Source of the DNA: Tidjanibacter massiliensis
GTDB taxonomy: Bacteria > Bacteroidota > Bacteroidia > Bacteroidales > Rikenellaceae
Direction of reading: 5' to 3'
Assembly (NCBI RefSeq): GCF_900104605.1
Contig: NZ_LT629960.1
Coordinates: 1,054,001-1,118,000, forward strand
Length of the DNA: 64,000 nt
Made by a program: the position numbers and the translations under genes. The first letter of the stretch is position 1, and each line of letters opens with the position of its first letter. This document shows, one piece after another, positions 39,992 to 50,000 of the stretch. Under the pieces are notes generated by a model. The model saw nothing but the letters and a program-made list of their open reading frames with translations, was not told the origin of the DNA and did not search any database.

Positions 39992-41251
39992 TCAATGTTC
40001 CAGTGCCGCAGCGCCGATATCGGTGCGGTAAAACAGGTTGTCGCACGCTACCCTGCCCACACCCTGTATGGCTTTCAGCCGCGCCTCGGCGAGCGTATCC
40101 CCGCGCCCTACCACTATCAGCACCCGGCCGCCCGCCGTCACCAATCCGTCTCCGGACCACGCCGTTCCCATATGGTAGACCCGGATATCGGGGTCATTCA
40201 ACGCATCGAGCCCCCCGATGGGGAAGCCTTTTTCGCACGAGCCCGGATAACCTTTGGAAGCCAGCACGATACCGAGTGCGGCACGGTCGTCCCATACGGG
40301 CTCTTCCACCGGACTCCCGTCGGCCACCCCGGCAAAAATATCGTATATGTCGCTCTTCAGGCGCGGCAATACCACCTCCGTCTCGGGGTCGCCGAAACGG
40401 GCATTGAATTCGATTACCTTGATGCCGTCCCGCGTCTTCATCAGGCCGCCGTAGAGGACACCCGTAAAGGGGAGCCCCTCGAGCACCATGGCCGCCGCCG
40501 TCTTCTTCATGATATTGTCCAGTGCAAACCGGCGTTCATCCTCGCTGATGAACGGAACGGGCGAATAGGCGCCCATACCGCCCGTATTGGGCCCCCGGTC
40601 GCCGTCGTAGGCCCGCTTATGGTCCTGGGCCAACGGCATCGGCCAGACATCGGAACCCGACACGAAACACATAAACGAGAACTCCGGCCCTTCGAGATAA
40701 TCCTCTACGATGACGCGCCCGTGGCCGAACTTGTCGTCGAGAAGCATGTCCCGCAGAGCAGCCTCCGCCTCCTCCATACTCCGGGCGATGACCACCCCTT
40801 TCCCGGCCGCCAGGCCGTCGTACTTGAGCACCGCAGGCAACGGCCGCGATGCCACGTAGTCCAACGCCTCCCGGTAGTCGTCGAACGGACGATAAGCGGC
40901 CGTCGGAATATCGTACCGCATCATCAGCTCCTTAGCGAACTCCTTGCTCGTCTCGATACGGGCAGCGGCAGCGGTCGGCCCGAAGATGCGAAGGCCATGA
41001 CTACGGAATTCGTCCACGATTCCGGCCTGAAGGGCGGCTTCCGGTCCGACCACCGTCAAGTCGATGTCCTTCTTCTGCGCGAAAGCCAGCAGTCCCTGCA
41101 CGTCGGTATCCTTCAGCGGCACATTCTCCGCCACTTCCGCCGTACCGGCATTGCCCGGTGCGACGTATATCTTTTCCACTTTAGGCGAACGGCGAAGCGC
41201 ATCCGCTATCGCATGGCAGCGTCCGCCGCCCCCTACTACAAGCACTTTCAT
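39992..41251 (-). CDS. purD: Phosphoribosylamine--glycine ligase
   Basis: A 419-residue GAR synthetase joining glycine to phosphoribosylamine with ATP (purine step 2). It has the ATP-grasp pattern: PAVLKYDGLAAGKGV, GPNTGGMGAYSP (about residues 222-233) and EFNARFGDPETE near the metal site. The N-terminal motif reads VGGGGRCHAIA where most homologues have GREHA, so the usual Glu is Cys. This is probably a tolerated change, since nearby residues and the active-site motifs are normal. It follows purH by 87 bp. Confidence 0.97.
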   Translation of the reverse strand: MKVLVVGGGGRCHAIADALRRSPKVEKIYVAPGNAGTAEVAENVPLKDTDVQGLLAFAQKKDIDLTVVGPEAALQAGIVDEFRSHGLRIFGPTAAAARIETSKEFAKELMMRYDIPTAAYRPFDDYREALDYVASRPLPAVLKYDGLAAGKGVVIARSMEEAEAALRDMLLDDKFGHGRVIVEDYLEGPEFSFMCFVSGSDVWPMPLAQDHKRAYDGDRGPNTGGMGAYSPVPFISEDERRFALDNIMKKTAAAMVLEGLPFTGVLYGGLMKTRDGIKVIEFNARFGDPETEVVLPRLKSDIYDIFAGVADGSPVEEPVWDDRAALGIVLASKGYPGSCEKGFPIGGLDALNDPDIRVYHMGTAWSGDGLVTAGGRVLIVVGRGDTLAEARLKAIQGVGRVACDNLFYRTDIGAAALEH

Positions 41252-41338
41252 CTTTTTCTCTCTCTTTTCGTTTCCAAAAGCAGGTCTCCGGATTCCGCGG
41301 AACGAACCGTCTGCCGCACCGCCTCCTTCGGACCGGCG

Positions 41339-42868
41339 TCAGTGTTTGAAATGGCGTTCGCCGGTGAATACCATGGCGATACCGAGTTCATCGGCCTTCA
41401 CGACGGAATCCTCGTCATGAATGCTGCCGCCGGGCTGCACGATGGCCGACACACCATAACCCGCCGCCAGCGTCACCGTATCGTCGAAGGGCAGGAAACC
41501 GTCCGACGCGAGCACGAGCCCTTCGGTCAACCCCTTCTCCCGGGCCTCCCGCAGGGCGATTTCAGCCGACCCCACGCGGTTCATCTGTCCCGCGCCGATG
41601 CCTGCCGTACACCCGTCCTTCACCACCACGATGGCGTTGGACTTCACATGCTTCACGATACGCCAAGCGAAATCCATATCCGCAAGCAGAGCCGCTTCGG
41701 GCCGCCGCTTCGTTACGGCCATCTCCGCCGTGACGGTACAGGTCTCCGTATCGAGGTCCTGTACGAGCAGACCGCCGTTCACGCTCACGAGCTGGCGTTC
41801 GCGGACGCCCGTGCGCCGCATGTCCACTTCGAGCAGACGCAGGTTCTTCTTTTTGGTCAATATTTCGAGCGCCTCCTTCGAAAACGAGGGTGCGATGATG
41901 ATTTCCAGAAAGACGGGCTTCATCGCCAACGCCGTCGCGGCATCCACTTCGCGGTTCACCGCTACGATACCGCCGTAGATGCTCACCTTGTCTGCCTCGT
42001 AAGCCTTGCTCCATGCCTGGGCAATGTCCCGGCCCACAGCAGCTCCGCACGGATTCATGTGCTTGAGCCCCACGCAAAACGGCGCATCGAACTCCCGAAC
42101 GATATTGAGCGCCGCATTGGCATCCTGTATATTATTATAGGAGAGCTCCTTGCCGTTGAGCTGGCGGGCGAACGCCAGGGAGAAGGGCACGGGTTCGGCC
42201 CCGCGGTAGAACCTGGCCTGCTGGTGGGGATTCTCGCCGTAACGCAGCGGCTGCACGATGTCGAAATCCAGGAAGAGCTTCTCCGGCAGACCGGCTTTTT
42301 CCCGCAGGTAGGTCGCAATGCAGGCATCGTACTGCGCCGTATGGGTAAATGCCTTAGCCGAAAGCATGAGCCGCGTTTCGGAGCGGGTATTGCCGCCCGC
42401 GCGTATCTCGTCGAGCACCCGTCCGTAATCCTGCGGGTCGCATACCACCGTCACGTCGCGGTAGTTCTTGGCGGCGCTGCGGAGCATGGAAGGACCGCCT
42501 ATGTCGATATTCTCTATCGCATCCTCCATCGAAACGCCCTCTTTGGCTATCGTCTGGCGGAAGGGATAAAGGTTCACGCAGACCATGTCGATGAACTCGA
42601 TGCCGTTTTCGCGCAGCGCCTCCAGATGCGAGGGCAGGTCGCGGCGGGCGAGCAGCCCCCCGTGTACCTTGGGATGGAGCGTCTTCACGCGCCCGTCGCA
42701 TATCTCCGGGAATCCCGTCACGTCGCTGATATTGATTACTTCCAGCCCCGCATCGCGCAGCAGCTTCATGGTACCGCCCGTGGCGATGATGTCCCAACCC
42801 AGTCTCTTCAAACCGTCCGCAAACTCCACGACGCCCGTTTTGTCGCTAACGCTGATAAGTGCTCTCAT
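41339..42868 (-). CDS. purH: Bifunctional AICAR formyltransferase/IMP cyclohydrolase
   Basis: A 509-residue enzyme for the last two steps of IMP synthesis. The N-terminal MGS-like cyclohydrolase domain (residues 1 to about 195) begins RALISVSDKTGVVEFA and contains HPKVHGGLL; the formyltransferase domain carries the catalytic Lys-His in GLKHMNPCGAA (about residues 265-275) and the late segment PGGSIHDEDSV. It depends on 10-formyl-THF from FolD. It lies 87 bp after purN in the purine run. Confidence 0.97.
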   Translation of the reverse strand: MRALISVSDKTGVVEFADGLKRLGWDIIATGGTMKLLRDAGLEVINISDVTGFPEICDGRVKTLHPKVHGGLLARRDLPSHLEALRENGIEFIDMVCVNLYPFRQTIAKEGVSMEDAIENIDIGGPSMLRSAAKNYRDVTVVCDPQDYGRVLDEIRAGGNTRSETRLMLSAKAFTHTAQYDACIATYLREKAGLPEKLFLDFDIVQPLRYGENPHQQARFYRGAEPVPFSLAFARQLNGKELSYNNIQDANAALNIVREFDAPFCVGLKHMNPCGAAVGRDIAQAWSKAYEADKVSIYGGIVAVNREVDAATALAMKPVFLEIIIAPSFSKEALEILTKKKNLRLLEVDMRRTGVRERQLVSVNGGLLVQDLDTETCTVTAEMAVTKRRPEAALLADMDFAWRIVKHVKSNAIVVVKDGCTAGIGAGQMNRVGSAEIALREAREKGLTEGLVLASDGFLPFDDTVTLAAGYGVSAIVQPGGSIHDEDSVVKADELGIAMVFTGERHFKH

Positions 42869-42955
42869 TTTCTATCGTTTTATATTTCCAAATCTCTGTT
42901 TCCACCTGCCCGCCCAGACGACCGACCGCCATACCGGCGGCCAATCGAACGGACG

Positions 42956-43558
42956 TTACCTGTTCCGTCCGGCGAGCAGGCCGGCTATCGCCTCCACATA
43001 GAGCGGATGTTCCACCGCATGTACCATCGCCTCCAGCTCCTGCACATCGGCACCGGTATAGTCGAAAGCCCGCTGGGCAATAATCTTCCCGCCGTCCAAC
43101 TCGTCATTCACATAATGCACCGTCACGCCGTACACCTTCACGCCGTATTCGAAAGCGTCCCGAATGGCATGGGCGCCCTTGAAAGCGGGCAGCAGCGAGG
43201 GATGTATGTTGACGATGCGCCCGCCATAGGCATCGAGCATCACACGGGAGAGTATCCGCATGTATCCGGCCAGGCAGACCAGTTCCACACCGCGCTCGTC
43301 GAGCATGCGCACGATGTCCTGTTCATAAGCCTCCTTCGAGACATAATCCTTCGGACGAAAGGCGAACGTCTCTACACCCAGCCGTGCGGCCCGTTCGCAG
43401 ACGTAAGCGCCCGGCCTGTCGCATACGAGCAGTACCACCCGCGCATCGAGACGGCCGTCGGCGCACGCCGCGGCTATCGCCTCGAAATTGCTGCCGTTAC
43501 CGCTGGCGAATACGGCGAGCCTGTGTCCTTTACCCACATTTCTCTCCATCGGCAGCAT
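42956..43558 (-). CDS. purN: Phosphoribosylglycinamide formyltransferase
   Basis: A 200-residue GAR transformylase using 10-formyl-THF. The core motifs are FASGNGSNFEAI near the N-terminus (phosphate site), LAGYMRIL, the catalytic Asn-His region NIHPSLLPAFKGAHA (about residues 107-121), and the Asp in TVHYVNDELDGGKII. It starts 1 bp after the purM stop, so it is translationally coupled to purM. No formate-dependent PurT is seen. Confidence 0.95.
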   Translation of the reverse strand: MLPMERNVGKGHRLAVFASGNGSNFEAIAAACADGRLDARVVLLVCDRPGAYVCERAARLGVETFAFRPKDYVSKEAYEQDIVRMLDERGVELVCLAGYMRILSRVMLDAYGGRIVNIHPSLLPAFKGAHAIRDAFEYGVKVYGVTVHYVNDELDGGKIIAQRAFDYTGADVQELEAMVHAVEHPLYVEAIAGLLAGRNR

Positions 43559-43559
43559 G

Positions 43560-44585
43560 TTATTTTATCACGACGCCCTCCCGGTCGGTGACACGGCCGA
43601 TGACCGACGCCCGTTCGCCGTATCCCTCGAGTATCGCCACGGCCTTCGCCGCATCCTCCTCGGGCAAGGCGATGACCATGCCGATGCCCATATTGAAGAT
43701 ATTGAACATCTCGCGGTGCGCTATCCGGCCGTACTTCTCCAGAAAACGGAACACGGGGAGTATCTCCCACGAACCTTCCGTCACCTCGATTCCCTGCCCC
43801 TCCTTCAGGATGCGGGGAATATTCTCGTCGAAACCGCCGCCCGTAATGTGACTGATGCCGTGCACATCGCACTGTGCAATCACATCGAGCACCTGCTTCA
43901 CATAGATTTTCGTCGGCGTCAGCAGTACTTCGCCGAGCGTGCGCTCCCCAAGTTCGGGATAGACCTTATCCAACTCGAAACCATTGTCCGACACAATCTT
44001 GCGCACAAGACTGAAACCGTTGGAGTGTACGCCGCTCGACGCAATCCCCACCAGCACATCGCCCGCCGCCACCTTGGAACAGTCGATAAGACGCGCCTTC
44101 TCCACCACGCCGCACGTAAACCCGGCAATATCGTAATCGTCACCGGCATACATCCCCGGCATCTCGGCCGTCTCGCCGCCCACGAGAGCGCACCCTGCCT
44201 GGCGGCAGCCGTCGGCAACGCCCGAAACGATGGCCTCTACCTTCACCGGGTCATTGATGCCGAGCGCGATATAGTCGAGGAAGAAGATGGGTTCGGCCCC
44301 CTGTGCGAGAACGTCGTTCACGCACATGGCCACGGCATCGATACCGATAGTATCGTGCCGGTCCATCTGAATGGCTATTTTCAGCTTGGTACCCACGCCG
44401 TCTGTCCCGCTCACGAGCACCGGTTCGGCCACTCCGAGCCTGGACAGGTCGAACATGCCGCCGAAGGCACCTATGTTGCCCATCACGCCGGTACGTGCCG
44501 TGGATGCGACGTGTTTCTTGATACGCCTCACCCCTTCGTAGCCCGCTTCGAGGTTCACACCCGCTTCTTCATAACTCTTTGCCAT
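43560..44585 (-). CDS. purM: Phosphoribosylformylglycinamidine cyclo-ligase
   Basis: A 341-residue AIR synthetase (FGAM to AIR). Typical segments are [30 protein letters not shown] (about residues 57-71), [32 protein letters not shown] and the late [15 protein letters not shown]. The length is usual. It is co-transcribed between purF (24 bp upstream) and purN (1 bp downstream). Confidence 0.97.
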   Translation of the reverse strand: MAKSYEEAGVNLEAGYEGVRRIKKHVASTARTGVMGNIGAFGGMFDLSRLGVAEPVLVSGTDGVGTKLKIAIQMDRHDTIGIDAVAMCVNDVLAQGAEPIFFLDYIALGINDPVKVEAIVSGVADGCRQAGCALVGGETAEMPGMYAGDDYDIAGFTCGVVEKARLIDCSKVAAGDVLVGIASSGVHSNGFSLVRKIVSDNGFELDKVYPELGERTLGEVLLTPTKIYVKQVLDVIAQCDVHGISHITGGGFDENIPRILKEGQGIEVTEGSWEILPVFRFLEKYGRIAHREMFNIFNMGIGMVIALPEEDAAKAVAILEGYGERASVIGRVTDREGVVIK

Positions 44586-44609
44586 AAATATCTTGTTTTT
44601 CGTATGTTA

Positions 44610-46022
44610 TCAGCATTTTTTATCCTTGTTCACATCGTGTATCGACTGGTAGAGCGCCGTGGGATAACGGCCGTTAAAGCAGGCGATGCACAACTCTTTC
44701 CGGCCGCCGGCCGCCTTGTAGAGCGCCTCGGGCGAGAGCCATACCAGCGAATCGGCCCCGATGAGCCGGCGTACCGCTTCGAGGTCCTTCTCCCGGGCGC
44801 ATATCAATTCGTCATAGGTAGACATGTCTACCCCGTAGAAACAGGGATGGGTGATGGCCGGACTGGCAATACGCATGTGTATCTCCTTGGCGCCCGACTG
44901 GCGGAGCATCTTCACGATACGGCGCGAGGTCGTACCGCGCACGATGGAGTCGTCTACGATGACCAGCCTCTTGCCCTCGACGATGCTGCGCACCGGCGAG
45001 AGTTTCATCCGTACCCCCTTCTCCCGCAGCTCCTGCGAGGGTTGGATGAAGGTACGCCCCACGTATTTGTTCTTGATGAGTCCCATCTCGTAGGGAATGC
45101 CGCTCGCCTCGCTGTAACCGATGGCGGCACTGAGACTCGAATCGGGCACGCCCACCACGATATCGGCATCCACCGGGGCCTCCTCGTAGAGCATACGCCC
45201 GGTCTCCTTACGGAAAGCATGGACGTTCGTACCCTCGATATCGCTGTCGGGACGGGCGAAATAGACATACTCCATCGCGCACATGTTGTAGTGTTTGAAC
45301 TTGGAGTAGTCCACGCTCTGCAGGCCGTTCACGTCGATGATGACCACCTCGCCGGGAGCCACGTCGCGGATGAACTCGGCTCCTACCACCTCGAAGGCGC
45401 AGGTTTCGCTGCTGACCACATAGCCGTCGCCGAGTTTCCCTATCGAGAGCGGCCGCAGGCCGTGCTTGTCGCGGCATGCGTATATCTTGCTGGCCGTCAT
45501 GATGAGCAGCGCGAAGGCCCCCTCGACCATGTTCAGCGCTTCGAGGATGGGGAAGATGCGGTCACGGCTGTCGGTCTCCTTCTTGATGAGGTGGGCGAAT
45601 ATCTCGCTGTCGGAAGTGGAGTGGAACAGACTGCCCCGCTCCTCAAGGAACGTTTTCAGTTGGAAGGAGTTGACGAGATTGCCGTTATGAGCCAGCGCGA
45701 AGTCGCCCGTACTGTGCATGAACATGAAGGGCTGGACATTGTCGATGCCGCCCCCTCCCGTGGTCGAGTAGCGCACGTGTCCTATCGCCATGTTTCCCGT
45801 CAGCGTCCGGAGGTTGTCTTCGTTGAAGACCTCCGTCACGAGTCCCTCGCCCTTGACACGGTGGAACGTGCGGTTGTCCACGCTCACGATGCCGCACCCT
45901 TCCTGGCCGCGGTGCTGGAGCGAATGAAGTCCATAATAGGTGAGCGACGCGGCCTTCTCCACGCCGAACACGCCGAACACGCCACACTCCTCATGGATTT
46001 GCCTGTCCTGATAATTAGCCAT
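44610..46022 (-). CDS. purF: Amidophosphoribosyltransferase
   Basis: A 470-residue enzyme for the first committed purine step (PRPP + Gln to phosphoribosylamine). The start at 46022 gives a 12-residue propeptide (MANYQDRQIHEE) before Cys13 of CGVFGVFG, the N-terminal nucleophile freed by processing. The glutaminase domain has LQHRGQEGCG and NGNLVNS; the PRTase domain has the PRPP loop LVIVDDSIVRGTT. The open frame extends 40 codons upstream through a T-rich stretch with an internal promoter and a terminator-like hairpin, which is very unlikely to be coding. Confidence 0.96.
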   Translation of the reverse strand: MANYQDRQIHEECGVFGVFGVEKAASLTYYGLHSLQHRGQEGCGIVSVDNRTFHRVKGEGLVTEVFNEDNLRTLTGNMAIGHVRYSTTGGGGIDNVQPFMFMHSTGDFALAHNGNLVNSFQLKTFLEERGSLFHSTSDSEIFAHLIKKETDSRDRIFPILEALNMVEGAFALLIMTASKIYACRDKHGLRPLSIGKLGDGYVVSSETCAFEVVGAEFIRDVAPGEVVIIDVNGLQSVDYSKFKHYNMCAMEYVYFARPDSDIEGTNVHAFRKETGRMLYEEAPVDADIVVGVPDSSLSAAIGYSEASGIPYEMGLIKNKYVGRTFIQPSQELREKGVRMKLSPVRSIVEGKRLVIVDDSIVRGTTSRRIVKMLRQSGAKEIHMRIASPAITHPCFYGVDMSTYDELICAREKDLEAVRRLIGADSLVWLSPEALYKAAGGRKELCIACFNGRYPTALYQSIHDVNKDKKC

Positions 46023-46093
46023 TTGTCTTGTCCTCCCAATAAAAATACCGTTCCGGCCCCCTCCCTGCGGAAGCCCGTACGTCATATATTCGT

Positions 46094-46124
46094 CAAAAAT
46101 AAAAAAAGGGAAGCACACACGCAA
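46094..46124 (-). promoter_or_regulatory. Internal promoter before purF
   Basis: On the minus strand, TTG (46124-46122), 20 bp, then TATTTTTG (46101-46094) inside the 212-bp purC-purF gap. The -7 element lies in a T-rich run following a possible 6-bp hairpin, so an end and a new start may lie side by side here. Confidence 0.5.
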
Positions 46125-46234
46125 GGAAAAAACTCCCCGCACATGCGCACTTTCGGTCCCTTATCCGAAAAAGCCATCCGGCCCCATAATCACAAACGTC
46201 CTTACGGGACCGGAATCGTATTCCCCGCTTCCGC

Positions 46235-46942
46235 TTATTTCGTAAGCCTGTGGAGTATCTCCTCGTATGCTTCGCGCACCTTACCCAGGTCGCGGCGGAA
46301 CCTGTCCTTATCGAGTTTCTCGTTCGTCTGGGAATCCCACAGACGGCAGGTATCCGGACTGATTTCATCGGCCAGCACGATTTTGCCGTCGCTCGTCTTG
46401 CCGAACTCGATTTTGAAGTCCACGAGCGTGATGCCCAACTTCTTGAACAGGTCGGTCAGCAGTACGTTGATGCGGCGCGTCAGTTCGAACATCTCGTCGA
46501 GCTCCTCGTAGGTGGCGATGCCGAGGGCTACCGCATGGTCGTTGTTGATGAGCGGGTCGCCGAGCTCGTCCTTCTTGTAACAGATGTCGATGATGGTGTT
46601 CGACGGCTTCGTTCCCTCCGGGATGTCGAGCCGCTTGGCCATCGAACCCGCGATGACGTTGCGCACGATAACCTCCAGGGGGAATATCGTGACGCGGCGG
46701 CAGAGCTGGTCGCGGTCGTTGAGCTGTTCGATGAAATGGGTCGGTATACCGTTCTCAATCAGATATTTGAATATGATAGTGGATATCTGGTTGTTAAGCA
46801 ACCCCTTCGCCTCTATCGTCGCCTTCTTGACGTTGTTGTATGCCGTGGCGTCGTCCTTGTAATGGATAACGATAAGGTCGGGGTCGTCCGTCAGGAACAC
46901 CTGTTTTGCCTTGCCCTCGTAGAGCATTTCGCGCTTTTCCAT
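46235..46942 (-). CDS. purC: SAICAR synthase
   Basis: A 235-residue phosphoribosylaminoimidazole-succinocarboxamide synthase. It begins with the family signature [11 protein letters not shown] (residues 6-16), with [21 protein letters not shown] (about 92-104), and [25 protein letters not shown] (about 175-203). The length is of the short bacterial type. It follows purL by 76 bp and precedes purF by a 212-bp gap with its own promoter. Confidence 0.97.
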   Translation of the reverse strand: MEKREMLYEGKAKQVFLTDDPDLIVIHYKDDATAYNNVKKATIEAKGLLNNQISTIIFKYLIENGIPTHFIEQLNDRDQLCRRVTIFPLEVIVRNVIAGSMAKRLDIPEGTKPSNTIIDICYKKDELGDPLINNDHAVALGIATYEELDEMFELTRRINVLLTDLFKKLGITLVDFKIEFGKTSDGKIVLADEISPDTCRLWDSQTNEKLDKDRFRRDLGKVREAYEEILHRLTK

Positions 46943-47018
46943 AGTTGTTGGGAATTATTTATCCGTTTTTTATGTATTGTCATTCGCCGCGCCTGCCGTC
47001 GACTGGCGCTTACCTGAA

Positions 47019-50000
47019 TCATCTTTTCCTGAAATACCGCACGGCATTGCCGAAGATATCCTGCACTTTGTTGCCCGCTATGTTGCGGAACAGGTTGGGC
47101 TCGTAACGCTCCGTATGCCCCATCTTGCCAAGTATCTGCCCGTCGCGGCTCACGATGCCCTCGATGGCATAATAGGAACCGTTGGGATTGAACGGCGCCC
47201 TGCCCGTGGGCACCCCCTCGGCGTCGGCATACTGGAAAGCCACCTGTCCAGCCTCGAAAAGCTCCCGCGCCTGCCGCTCGTTTACCACGAACTTTCCTTC
47301 GCCGTGGCTCACGGCGATGGTGTGCAGGTCGCCCACCTCGAACCCGGCCAGCCACGGGGAGTTCGTCGAAGCTACCCGCGTGCATACCGTCTGCGAAATG
47401 TGGCGGTTCACGTCGTTGCGGAAAAGCGTCGGCGACTCGGGCGTCAGCCGGCCCAACCGGCCGTAGGGCAGCAGACCCGACTTGACGAGTGCCTGGAAGC
47501 CGTTGCAGATGCCGAGTATCAGGCCGCCGCGGTCGAGCAGCCGGTGTATCTCTTCCGCAACGCGGGCGTTGTTCAGCACGCTCACGATGAACTTGCCGCT
47601 GCCGTCGGGTTCGTCACCCGAAGAGAAGCCGCCGCTCAGCACGAAGATGTCGCAGGCGGCTATCCGGCCGCACATCTCGTCGATGGACTCCATCACATCG
47701 GCACCGGAGAGGTTGCGGAATACACTCGTCGTGACCTCCGCACCCGCCCGGCGGAACGCCTTGGCCGTATCGTAATCGCAGTTCGTCCCGGGAAACGAGG
47801 GCAGATAAGCAACCGGATGCCCCTTCGCAGGCCCCGGATACTCGAACCGAACGGGACGGGGCATACACTGCATGACGGTCGGTTCGGTCGTTCCCCGGTC
47901 GGGATAGACCGTGGCGAACTTCACCGTATTGGCCTCCAGCAAGCGGTCGATAGGCATCCGCTCTCCATTGACCGTCACCGTCTCTGCCGCCACGGTCCGG
48001 CCTAGCTCGACGGCTCCCGGCCAATCGAGCTCTCCGCGGCTCTCGACCACTATCGAACCGTAGCCGCAGCCGAAGAGCTCCTGTTCGTTTATTTTGATTT
48101 CGGCCCCTATCCGGTTACCGAACGACATTTTGGCAACGGCTTCCGCCACGCCTCCGAAACCGACGGCCCATCCGGAAACGATGTTGCCCGCCGCGATTTC
48201 CCGATGCACATATTCCCAGTTCTTCTTCAGGGCATCGGTATCGGGCATGAAATTGTGCAGCGGAAGGTGTTTCATAAGGTAAATACGATGGCCCGCCTCC
48301 TTGAACTCCGGGCTTATCACCCGCCCCGCATCGACCGTCGTGATACCGAACGCAATGAGCGTCGGCGGTACGTCGATATCCTTGAACGTCCCGCTCATGG
48401 AATCCTTGCCGCCGATGGAAGGGAGTCCGAGAGCCTCCTGCATCTTCAGCGCACCGAGCAGAGCCGCCAGCGGCTTACCCCACGTATGGGGGTCGTCGGT
48501 CATGCGTTCGAAATACTCCTGATACGAGAAACGCATCCGCTCGAAACGGGCGCCCGCCGCAACCGCTTTCGACACCGCCTCCACGACCGCATAGGCCGCA
48601 CCGTGATAAGGGCTCCATTTGGAGATGAAAGGATTGAAACCGAAAGCCATGATGCTCGCCGTATCGGTGTACCCTTCCCCTACGGGAATCTTCTGCACCG
48701 ACACCTGCGTCTCGGTCTGCTGCGTCCGGCCGCCGTAGGGCATCAGTACCGTCGAGGCGCCTATCGTGGAGTCGAACATCTCCACCATGCCCTTCTGCGA
48801 CACGACATTGTCGTCCGACAGAAGCGCCCGCATCTTCTCCGCGATGCCCGTCCCCGCCACTTCGCGCAGGAACGGATTGCGACGTTCGACACCGGCCACG
48901 GCTGCCTTCGCGCGGTGCTCGGCTCCGGCACTGTCTATGAATTCGCGGGAGAGGTCTACGATGAGCTCTCCCTTATGATACATTCTCATCCGGCGGGTAT
49001 CGGTCACATCCGCCACATGCGTCACCTCTACATTCTCCTCGGCACAGTAACGCTCGAACTCCTCCCGGGCCGCCTCCTCTATCACGACGGCCATACGCTC
49101 CTGCGACTCGCTGATGGCGAGTTCCGTGGCGTTCAGGCCGCTGTATTTGGTCGGCACACGGTCGAGATAGATGTCCAGCCCGTCGGTCAGCTCGCCGATG
49201 GCCACGCTGACACCCCCCGCACCGAAGTCGTTTGACTTCTTGATGAGGCGTGCCACCTCCGGCCGGCGGAACAGCCGCTGCAGCTTGCGCTCCTCCGGGG
49301 CATTGCCTTTCTGCACCTCGCTGCCGCACTCCTCGAGCGACTGCGCATTGTGCTCCTTCGAGGAACCCGTCGCCCCGCCTATGCCGTCGCGGCCGGTACG
49401 CCCGCCCAGCAGCAGCACGATGTCGCCCGGCACAGGACTCTCCCGGCGGACGTTATCCGCCTTTACCGCGCCCACGACCGCACCCACCTCCAGGCGCTTG
49501 GCCACGTAATCGGGATGGTATATCTCCCGTACATGCGTGGTAGCCAACCCTATCTGATTACCGTAGCTCGAATAGCCGGCCGCAGCCTTGGTACTGATGA
49601 TACGCTGCGGAAGTTTGCCTTCGAGCGTCTCCCCCACAGGTTGGTATATGTTGCCCGCACCCGTCACACGCATCGCCTGGTAGACATACGCCCGGCCCGA
49701 AAGCGGGTCGCGGATGGCGCCGCCCAGGCAGGTGGAGGCACCGCCGAAAGGCTCTATTTCGGTCGGATGGTTGTGCGTTTCGTTCTTGAACTGAAGCAGC
49801 CACTTCTGCGGCTCTCCGTCCACATCGACGTTGATGAAAATGCTGCAGGCGTTATTTTCCTCACTCTCCTCCTGGTCGTCGAGCAGTCCTTTCTTCTTCA
49901 GGTAACGGGCGCCGATGGTCGCCATGTCCATCAGGCAGACCGGCTTGCCGGTACGCCCCAGCTCTTCACGCATGCGGCGGTAGAGGGCCAGAGACTCCTC

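Noticed and set aside
38948-43591. Open reading frame of 1547 codons on the plus strand opposite folD, purD, purH and purN
   Set aside because: It has no family features and runs antisense through four certain genes. Long antisense frames are expected in GC-rich coding DNA.
46022-46142. 40-codon N-terminal extension of PurF
   Set aside because: It would bury the catalytic N-terminal Cys behind a long Phe-rich segment and crosses a promoter and T-run.
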